Of a DNA stretch of 64,000 nt, positions 6,662 through 13,730 are shown one piece after another. Source of the DNA: DATGPD01 sp041398565 (lineage in GTDB: Bacteria > Planctomycetota > UBA1135 > UBA2386); assembly GCA_041398565.1 (NCBI GenBank), contig JAWKUN010000002.1, positions 1,426,001-1,490,000 of the forward strand. Direction: 5' to 3'. Numbering within the stretch: position 1 is the first letter of the stretch; each line of letters begins with the position of its first letter. Made by a program: the position numbers and the translations under genes. Under the pieces are notes generated by a model, which did no database searches, was not told where the DNA came from, and was given only the letters and a program-made list of their open reading frames with translations.

Positions 6662-9600
6662 GTGCAGACCCTCGCGTCGTCGATGCCCAGAGCGAGCTGC
6701 CGGACTTCGACTCCCTCGACACCCGCGTCGTCGAGAAGATGGTCCTGGGCCAACTCGACACGCAACAGCAGTGGGAGAACGTCACCGCCGCGCTGCACGC
6801 GGGCGGTGGCCTGCGCGCGCGCTTCCCGAAGCTGACCCACCTCTACCTGTGGAGTCTCGATGGGCTCGACCGGCTGCCTGACCTGCCTGACAGCCTCCAG
6901 TGTCTCGACGTGCGCAAGTGTGGCGACCTGGCGCACGTGCCCGCCCTGCCCGCCACGCTCGAGCGTCTGATCGTCGAGGAGTGCCCGCGCCTGCGAGAAC
7001 TGGCGTGCCCGCCGGGCGGCCTGCCGCACCTGGTGGAGCTGAGTCTGCGCGGCACGTCGACCCTGACGGAGGCCAGCGTGCACGCGTTGCTCGCAGGCGC
7101 TCCCCTGTTGGAGGTCGTCGACCTCTCCACTGTCCGCGCGCTGCAGACGGTGGCGTGCTGGCCCGCAGGCATCGTCGACCTGCGGCTGAACGATTGCTCC
7201 GAGCTGACCGAGCTCCCCGAGTGGCCGGCGTGTCTGCGCCGCCTCGAGGTGCGGGGCACGTCCCTCGAACACGGACGCATCCAGGGCCTGCCGGACACGA
7301 TCGACTACCTCGATCTCGGGGGCATGCGCAGCCTGCGCGCCCTGCCCGACAACTGGCGCGGGGCGCGTACTCTCTTTCTGCACGGTTCGGGGGTGTTGGC
7401 GCCGCCAGCGTCGGAGCATGGCGCGGCCGCCGACGAGAACGTCGCGGCGCGCACGCGCGCCTACTTCGACGAGTGCGACCTCGTCGGGCACGGTCGCGTC
7501 AAGCGGTGCAAGGTCCTGCTCCTCGGCAACGGTGGTGCCGGCAAGACGTGTCTGGCGCTCTGGCTGGTGGGCGGGAATCCCGCGCGCACCAGGCCCGACC
7601 ACGAACCCGCCGGCGAGCGCATCGGCAGCACGCACGGCGTGCAGTTCCACGATTGGCGGGCGTCGGGGACGGTCGAGGGCCGGCGCCACAACGCCGACGT
7701 GCACGTCTGGGACTTCGGCGGCCAAGACATCTACCGCAACACCCACCGGGTGTTCCTCGCCACGGGCACGGTGTTCGTCATCGTGTGGAACCCCGACCCG
7801 GAGCCCGTGGATCCGACGGCGCCGTCGGGCTACGTCGATCGTCCGCGTCCCCTCGGCTACTGGCTCGACTACGTCGAGCAGGCCGGCAACCCCGCTGGGT
7901 CGGAGGTGGTGATCGTCTGCTCGCACCGCGCCGCCGCGGACGAGCAGGCAATGCAGCGCATGCGGGACGAGGTCGGCGCCGAGCGGCTGACGAGGCTGCG
8001 GGTGCGGTTCGTCGACGCGCTGGACGGGAAGGGCGACCTCGAGGGGTTGCGTCGCGAGCTCGAGCAGGCGGTGGCACGCGTCGTCGACGCGCAGGGAACC
8101 ATGGTGCCGGCGCACTGGGAGATCGCGCAGGAGATGGTGGAGCGGTGGATCCGCGCCGGCGAGGCGGACTCTGGGGTCGAACAGCAGCACCGGCAGATGA
8201 CCAAGGCGCGGTTCGGCGCCGCGCTGGCGCAGGCGATCCAGGCGCGCGTGGGGGCCATCGATCGTTCGCCGTCGCACTCGAAGTTGCAGGCGGCGATCCG
8301 CGCGCAACGCTTCCTGGCGGATGGCACGCTCGAGGACGGGCAGCTCACCCGCGTGCTGGACTTCCTCACCCACAGCGGCTGGGTGTACTGGCGCGAGGAC
8401 CTGCTCGAAGGGCGCGTCATCGTCGGCCAGCAGTGGGCCTTGCGCGGTCTGTACACCTTGCTGCAGCGTGAGTCGCCACCGGCAGAAGCGGGTCTTCCCG
8501 GTGCGCGCTCGGTGTACGAGCGTCTGCGGGCCAACCGCGGCCGGTTCACCCTCGCCGACCTCGTGAGCTGGGGTTGGGATCGGTCCGTTCCCGATCCGGA
8601 GGAGCGCGAGTTGCTCGTCAGCTTCATGGAACGGATCGGGCTGTGTTTTCGCCTCATCGCTGGAAGCGACGCGCCGTACGGGGTGACGACCTACGTCAGC
8701 CTCGAGCACCTGCCGTCGCGCAGCGAGATCGAGTGGCCGCCCGCCGGGGTGCGCAGCACGCGGCACGGCGAGAGCATCCAGCGCGTCGTCGAGCACCCCC
8801 GCCTCCATCAAGGGCACTGGGACGCGATGCTGCGCCAGCTCGGCAGCAAGTTCGGGCGCGACGCTGCCTACGCGCGCGACGGCTACTGCGCCGACAATGC
8901 TGCCGGGAGCGTGATCGAGATCCGCGTCGACATAGACGAGCGCGGGTTCGGCGGCAAGATGGTCGTCGAGGTCTGGGGCGCCGAGGCGCCGGCGACGTGC
9001 GACGGTTTGGCCGACGCGATCGAAGACCAGATCGCGAGCGCGCTGGCGCGACGCACCGCCGCCTCGGATCTGGGCGGCGCCGCGGGCGAGCCCGAGCAGA
9101 AGCTCAAGGTGTTCATCTCGTACGCGTGGGATCCCGAGCGGCGGGACGAGAAGGAAGGCAGCCAGGCCGTCGCCGGATACGAGGCGCCGGTGGACGCCAT
9201 CTGCGCCGCGCTGCAGGAACGCGGCGAGGCGTTCCATCTCCTGCGCGACCGCTACGTGCTGAACGAGGGTGACGACATCGTCGGCTACAACCTGGAGATC
9301 AAGAACTCCGACCGCGTCGTCGTCGTGCACAGCGACCGCTACTGGCGGTCCCAATGGTGCATGCACGAGTTGACCATGCTGTGGGACAGCTTCGACGACC
9401 GCGCGGCCGTGGCCAAGGACACGGTCACGTTCGTCTTCCACGCCCCCAGTGGTGGCACGCCGCAGAATCCGATTCGCGACGGCACGGCTCTCGACGAGGT
9501 GGAGGCGTACTGGAACGCGCCGTGGTCCCTGCATCCGGCCCTGCGCGACGTGACAGGCAAGGACAAGCTCTTGAACGCCCTGCGCAACCTGCTGAGCAGC

Positions 9601-9702
9601 AAGGTGCCGAAGGTCGCCAGGAAGAAGGACTGGGACGTCGCTTGGAATCCGAAGAGTCCCGACTCCGTCATCGCCCACGTACTGCGTCGCGTGCTGGGCT
9701 GA
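6658..9702 (+). CDS. LRR-Roc-COR-TIR protein (bacterial ROCO with TIR effector domain)
   Basis: A 1014-aa multidomain protein. Residues about 55-245 hold leucine-rich repeats of the L-P-x-S-L-x-x-L-x-V-x-x-C-x-x-L type. The Roc GTPase follows, with P-loop G-N-G-G-A-G-K-T at 290-297 and G3 motif D-F-G-G-Q at 352-356; the usual G4 (N/T)-K-x-D is replaced by C-S-H-R near 420. A COR-like region fills about 460-790 (for example G-W-V-Y-W-R-E-D-L-L-E-G-R-V-I-V). Residues 815-970 are a TIR/SEFIR domain: K-V-F-I-S-Y-A-W-D-P at 817, then W-R-S-Q-W-C-M-H-E-L with the conserved glutamate. In ROCO proteins the LRR senses, Roc-COR dimerises and switches, and the fused domain is the output. Being last in the operon after two lectin-fold proteins, it is the likely effector of a sensing system. 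The start ATG overlaps the upstream stop. Confidence 0.88.
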   Translation: MSADPRVVDAQSELPDFDSLDTRVVEKMVLGQLDTQQQWENVTAALHAGGGLRARFPKLTHLYLWSLDGLDRLPDLPDSLQCLDVRKCGDLAHVPALPATLERLIVEECPRLRELACPPGGLPHLVELSLRGTSTLTEASVHALLAGAPLLEVVDLSTVRALQTVACWPAGIVDLRLNDCSELTELPEWPACLRRLEVRGTSLEHGRIQGLPDTIDYLDLGGMRSLRALPDNWRGARTLFLHGSGVLAPPASEHGAAADENVAARTRAYFDECDLVGHGRVKRCKVLLLGNGGAGKTCLALWLVGGNPARTRPDHEPAGERIGSTHGVQFHDWRASGTVEGRRHNADVHVWDFGGQDIYRNTHRVFLATGTVFVIVWNPDPEPVDPTAPSGYVDRPRPLGYWLDYVEQAGNPAGSEVVIVCSHRAAADEQAMQRMRDEVGAERLTRLRVRFVDALDGKGDLEGLRRELEQAVARVVDAQGTMVPAHWEIAQEMVERWIRAGEADSGVEQQHRQMTKARFGAALAQAIQARVGAIDRSPSHSKLQAAIRAQRFLADGTLEDGQLTRVLDFLTHSGWVYWREDLLEGRVIVGQQWALRGLYTLLQRESPPAEAGLPGARSVYERLRANRGRFTLADLVSWGWDRSVPDPEERELLVSFMERIGLCFRLIAGSDAPYGVTTYVSLEHLPSRSEIEWPPAGVRSTRHGESIQRVVEHPRLHQGHWDAMLRQLGSKFGRDAAYARDGYCADNAAGSVIEIRVDIDERGFGGKMVVEVWGAEAPATCDGLADAIEDQIASALARRTAASDLGGAAGEPEQKLKVFISYAWDPERRDEKEGSQAVAGYEAPVDAICAALQERGEAFHLLRDRYVLNEGDDIVGYNLEIKNSDRVVVVHSDRYWRSQWCMHELTMLWDSFDDRAAVAKDTVTFVFHAPSGGTPQNPIRDGTALDEVEAYWNAPWSLHPALRDVTGKDKLLNALRNLLSSKVPKVARKKDWDVAWNPKSPDSVIAHVLRRVLG

Positions 9703-9754
9703 ATGACAGTTGGAGAGGCGCGCTCCGGTTCGTCGCGGTGCGCCTCGGCCTCCG

Positions 9755-11722
9755 TCACGTGAGCGGCGGCGGGTGCACCCCGTAGGAATGGTGCCAGTCC
9801 TGGACCTCCGCCAGCATCAGGTTGGAGGCGATCGCCGTCTCGCGCTGGAGCTCGGCGAGGGTGAACGTGCGGCCGAGGCCACGTAGAGCGGCCTTGCGCG
9901 CGGCGAGCGTCGCCGTCATGCGGCGGTAGGCCTGGGCGATGCCGTGCAGCTCGGCCTGCGCCGAGATGCCGTGCGACGCGGCGGCGAAGGCCGGGAACGC
10001 GGCGGTGACCGTCACCAAGAGGCCCATGGCGACCTGGAACCAGCCTTCGTGCTGTTGCTCCTTGTCGGTGAAGAAGACCAGGAGCAGTGCGGCGAAGCAC
10101 GCCGCCAGCACGAACAGGAACAGGCGCACCTCGCGGCTGTGCATGCGGTCGTGGAAGATGCGGTGATCGAGCCACTTGCTTCGGTACCAGCGCTTCTGGT
10201 CGACGACGAGGCCGGCGAGGACGTCGTGGCGGACGTGGCGGAGGTCCTTCATCGTCACCTGCCGCGTGCGCGTCTTGGCATCGAGGCCGAGGTGGTGGTC
10301 GCGCAGCCACGCCTGCGCGTACCACTGCGACCAGCTCAGCGGCTCGCCCGGGGCGTGCAGATGTCCGGCGAGGCGCGGGCGGGGGATCACCAGCCAGGCG
10401 CGGCTGATCCACGTCGCCTGCCGCAGGATCTCGATGACGAGGCGCAGGTCGAGCGCGCGCTGCTGCCAGCGCTGGGTGTGTGCGCTCAGGTGCAGGACGA
10501 GGATGGTGAGGACGGTCGCCACCTCGATCCCGGCGAGGATCTTGCCGACGGTCGGTACGACCGGCTTGAGCAGGAAGGCGGTGACCGCCAGCATCACGGC
10601 GCAGGCACCGAGGGCGAAGATCCAGCTGAAGCTGGCGCGGTAGCGACCCATGAGCTGACCGGTGCGCGTCTCGAGCGGCGGCAGCACTTCGCGCAGGACC
10701 GACTGCGGTGGGCCCGGCGGAGAGCGGCCGGCGGCCAGGACGGTCGCGCGGGCCGCGGCCGCGCTCGCCATGGCTCGCTGGAACGGCGCCCACCGTTGCA
10801 TGAAGGCGCGGAAGGCGTGCAGCCAGCGCGGCTCCGCGGCCGGCGTGAGCGCTTCCTCGGCGGCGTCGAGGCACGCGCGCTTGGCGACCGCCAGGTCGCT
10901 CGCGTGCAGGAGGTGCGCCGGTTCGACGCCGCGCACGTGGTGCCAGAGCTGCTCGAGCGCGCGCCGCCACGGCCGCCGCGGCCTGGCCGGTGCGGCGTCC
11001 GCGTAGGGATCGAGGAGCGCGCGCAGGTCGTCGGCGAGGGCCTGCCGGCAGTGGGGGTCGTCGACCCAGCGGCGCCCGGCCACGAGGGTGTCGGCGAGGT
11101 GGCGCGGCAGGGCAGGCTCGGTGGTCGCCGCGCGCGCGACGCCGATCGGGATCCAGGCCACCGGCACGTTGCGCTCGCGCGCCAGGTCGATCACCCGGCG
11201 GGTGAGGCTCGGACCGGTGGTCCGCGCGTTCTCGCCGTCCGGCCCCGCCCACGCGGCGATCAGCACGTCGACGTGGTCGGTGAGCATGCGCGCCGCCAGC
11301 GCGTAGCTGTCGGCGACCTGTTCTTCGTAGCGGCTCGAGACCGGCGGCAGCTCCAGGATCTGCATCTCGGGGCGGTCGGCGATGCTCTTGAACTCGGCGA
11401 GCTGGGCCGCCCCGAGCTGGCTCTCGTAGTCCTGCCGCGGGACGGGCAGGATGCCGGTGGTCGCGAAGCCGGCGGCGAGCGCCGCCTCGGTGGCGATGCG
11501 GTCGGCACCGGGCGCCAGGTTGGAGACGAAGCGGAACTCGGGCGCGCTGTTCGCCCGGTAGAGCGGCGCCGCGGTGGGCGAGGCGAAGCAGGCGCGCGCC
11601 GCCGTGCACAGCGCCTCGAGGAACCCCGCGACCGCCGTGCGCAGCGCCGCTTCGTCCTGGACCGTGGTGTGGCCGACGATCCCGACGCGCAGGATCGGGC
11701 GAGGTTTGATCTCATCCGACAT
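9755..11722 (-). CDS. SLOG domain protein with two C-terminal SLATT-like membrane hairpins
   Basis: A 655-aa protein from the ATG at 11722; the frame is open for 53 more codons upstream without family features. Residues about 10-195 fit the SLOG (SMF/DprA-LOG) Rossmann fold: R-V-G-I-V-G-H, then S-N-L-A-P-G-A-D-R-I-A-T-E-A-A-L, V-L-I-A-A-W-A-G-P-D-G and P-V-A-W-I-P-I-G. SLOG domains are predicted to bind or release nucleotide-derived ligands. The C-terminal half has two helix pairs, about 365-386/392-412 and 532-552/561-581, each beside charged helices, which matches SLATT effectors. The same doubled layout occurs in the 337-aa protein at 1767-2780. A SLOG sensor fused to SLATT pores is a known architecture of nucleotide-centred conflict systems. 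It converges with the ROCO gene, 52 bp apart. Confidence 0.75.
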   Translation of the reverse strand: MSDEIKPRPILRVGIVGHTTVQDEAALRTAVAGFLEALCTAARACFASPTAAPLYRANSAPEFRFVSNLAPGADRIATEAALAAGFATTGILPVPRQDYESQLGAAQLAEFKSIADRPEMQILELPPVSSRYEEQVADSYALAARMLTDHVDVLIAAWAGPDGENARTTGPSLTRRVIDLARERNVPVAWIPIGVARAATTEPALPRHLADTLVAGRRWVDDPHCRQALADDLRALLDPYADAAPARPRRPWRRALEQLWHHVRGVEPAHLLHASDLAVAKRACLDAAEEALTPAAEPRWLHAFRAFMQRWAPFQRAMASAAAARATVLAAGRSPPGPPQSVLREVLPPLETRTGQLMGRYRASFSWIFALGACAVMLAVTAFLLKPVVPTVGKILAGIEVATVLTILVLHLSAHTQRWQQRALDLRLVIEILRQATWISRAWLVIPRPRLAGHLHAPGEPLSWSQWYAQAWLRDHHLGLDAKTRTRQVTMKDLRHVRHDVLAGLVVDQKRWYRSKWLDHRIFHDRMHSREVRLFLFVLAACFAALLLVFFTDKEQQHEGWFQVAMGLLVTVTAAFPAFAAASHGISAQAELHGIAQAYRRMTATLAARKAALRGLGRTFTLAELQRETAIASNLMLAEVQDWHHSYGVHPPPLT

Positions 11723-12065
11723 TGAGGCGACTCCGTGGGTCGGATTGTCGGCGGCCGGGACGGGATCGCCAACGGGGTAGTTGGACGGCCGCACGCGGCG
11801 CGTTCCCGTGGAGGCGAGTAGTCGCTCGTGCCTCGTACCTCGTACAAGTGTAGTCCCCATAATCGCTTCGGTTGTCGTCACGCGTCTCCGTCAGGCCCGC
11901 GGCGCGGGGCGCCGCCGACCCTGCAAAGGGCTGCACGATTGTACAGAACGCTACGTAGCCGGTGGGAGTTCCGTCCGGCTATACTCGGGGTCCAGCGACG
12001 GATGAGTAGCGGATTGGCCTGGTGGCACCGATTTGTCCGAGCCCTATTGAACAAAGCGATTGAAA
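11723..12065. promoter_or_regulatory. Divergent control region with three CTCGTRC heptamers, a TATACT box and a small upstream ORF
   Basis: This 343-bp gap separates the divergent SLOG-SLATT and DUF4062-HAD genes. It holds three tandem heptamers, CTCGTGC-CTCGTAC-CTCGTAC, at 11825-11845, a candidate operator. A very good -10 (GGCTATACT, box 11981-11986) points rightward and gives a start near 11993. The first ATG after it, at 12003, opens a 34-codon frame ending at 12106 that overlaps the DUF4062 start in another frame; it could be a leader peptide or chance. No other gene was seen here. Confidence 0.5.
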
Positions 12066-13676
12066 ATGGTGGGTCTGCGCGTCTTCCTCAGTTCGACCTA
12101 TCTTGATAATAGGGATCTTCGGGAAAGCCTTCTCCGGTTTCTGTCAGATATGAAGATCGACGTCGCGGCCTTTGAGAGGGGAGGTGTGTTTTACACGCCG
12201 GGACAGACCGTGACACAGTCTTGCAAGGCTGAGGTCCGAAAGTGCGACCTGATGCTTCTTGTGATCGGAGGCAAGTACGGATCCTCAGCTGATTCTGGTG
12301 ACTCGGGAAGGCGACCCAATAGCTATGTAAGAGAGGAGTACAAGGCTGCAGTGAACCATGGCCTCCACTGTTACGTGTTCATAAAAAAAGAAGTGTTGGT
12401 GGAGTTTGGAACATACAAGCGCAACCTAGGAAAACGTGTCGACATTGACTTCTTGCAAGTTGATTCGATTCGTGTGTTTGAGCTCATAGGTGAAGTCGAA
12501 AAATACACTCCAGAGACACCCCTGATAGCGTACGAGACTCCAGGGGATATTGAGTCATTCATGAAGCTGCAGTTCGCCAGTCTTCTGCGGGGCGCCTATT
12601 TGAAGAGACGGTCGTCCAAGCAGGTCGTGATCAACCCATACAAGCTCTACTACTATCGAGGGGCTAGGAAGCTCTCGAAGCGTGAGTTGGCGCGCAGGGC
12701 CCGTGTGCCCGAGTCCCTCATAAAACAGCTAGAGAGGGTTCCGCGGGACAAAGTGGGGCGCGATACCAGATCGTTCCGCACTTGCTCGACCGGGTTCCTT
12801 GGCCGTATCGAGGCGGCTCTGGACTGTCGGGGAGCGCTGACGTGCGGGAGGCCCGATGATAACCACTCCCACCTATTGGAGTATTATATGGTCAACAAGT
12901 ATGGTGTGAGATTTGCAATGCCCGTCGGGACAGCAGTCGGCGAGGCTACTCTTTACCCTGTCAGGTTGGCTGTCTTCGATTTTGATGGCACCTTGACTCA
13001 CCCTGGTAGCCAGAACCTCACGACGTGGGAGATGCTGTGGCAGGCGGTGGGACTGGATGTTGAGGAGTGTGGCCGGTACTTGGTTGATTTTTTGGACGGC
13101 CGAATAACTCACCCGGAATGGTGTGACATCACCTCTCGCAAATGGCGGCAGGCCGGGATGCGCGAAAGTCATCTTCGAGATGTTGCGAGAAAGATCCGTC
13201 TGCTACCGGGAACGGCGGAGCTGCTGCGTGCCTTGAGGGACGCGGGAGTTGGGATCTATATCGTAAGCGGATCGATACACGAAGTGATCAAGATCGTCCT
13301 TGGTGAATTGTGGCAGTACTGTGGTGACGTCAAGTCCAATCACGTCATATTCTCTGAAAGTGGCGAGCTGGCGGGTATTCAGGGTACCCAGTACGATTTT
13401 CAAGGTAAGGCACAATATGTGTCGGACCTAATCAAGCAAAGGATGGTGGCGCCGCTAGAGACTCTCTTCGTCGGCAATTCTCTCAACGATGTTTGGGTAG
13501 GGAACTCCGGAGCGAGGACTCTGTGTATCAATCCATACGTCACAGATGGGTTCAACAAGCGTCATTGGTCTGCGGTGAGGCAGAGGGTTAGCGACTTGCG
13601 GGAGCTACTTCCCTTTTTCAATCTGGGCAACCGGGGAGTTGGTCCCTCGCCGCAGATGGAGCTATATGCCGACTAA
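12066..13676 (+). CDS. DUF4062 - XRE-like HTH - HAD phosphatase fusion, low-GC insert
   Basis: A 536-aa three-part protein. Residues 1-170 are a DUF4062 TIR-like domain (G-L-R-V-F-L-S-S-T-Y-L-D-N-R-D-L-R-E, C-D-L-M-L-L-V-I-G-G-K-Y-G, S-Y-V-R-E-E-Y-K-A-A). Residues about 195-256 contain a HTH like the XRE family (K-L-S-K-R-E-L-A-R-R-A-R-V-P-E-S-L-I-K-Q-L-E). Residues about 299-515 are a HAD hydrolase of the phosphoserine-phosphatase type: motif I F-D-F-D-G-T-L-T with nucleophile D305, motif II I-V-S-G-S, a lysine in G-K-A-Q, and motif IV F-V-G-N-S-L-N-D. Base composition is visibly lower than its neighbours; 12361-12420 has 25 G+C in 60. This suggests recent transfer. Start: the ATG at 12066 directly precedes the domain; a TTG at 12060 is the alternative. 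Neither has a Shine-Dalgarno. The substrate is unknown. Confidence 0.75.
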   Translation: MVGLRVFLSSTYLDNRDLRESLLRFLSDMKIDVAAFERGGVFYTPGQTVTQSCKAEVRKCDLMLLVIGGKYGSSADSGDSGRRPNSYVREEYKAAVNHGLHCYVFIKKEVLVEFGTYKRNLGKRVDIDFLQVDSIRVFELIGEVEKYTPETPLIAYETPGDIESFMKLQFASLLRGAYLKRRSSKQVVINPYKLYYYRGARKLSKRELARRARVPESLIKQLERVPRDKVGRDTRSFRTCSTGFLGRIEAALDCRGALTCGRPDDNHSHLLEYYMVNKYGVRFAMPVGTAVGEATLYPVRLAVFDFDGTLTHPGSQNLTTWEMLWQAVGLDVEECGRYLVDFLDGRITHPEWCDITSRKWRQAGMRESHLRDVARKIRLLPGTAELLRALRDAGVGIYIVSGSIHEVIKIVLGELWQYCGDVKSNHVIFSESGELAGIQGTQYDFQGKAQYVSDLIKQRMVAPLETLFVGNSLNDVWVGNSGARTLCINPYVTDGFNKRHWSAVRQRVSDLRELLPFFNLGNRGVGPSPQMELYAD

Positions 13677-13730
13677 CTAATGCGATCGGCGGCCTGTTAA
13701 TCAGCCGGGCGTTCATTCGGAGACCCTCTG

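Noticed and set aside
6409..9678. 1089-codon minus-strand frame opposite the ROCO gene
   Set aside because: The plus strand has ordered LRR, P-loop, D-F-G-G-Q and TIR motifs; the antisense frame has none.
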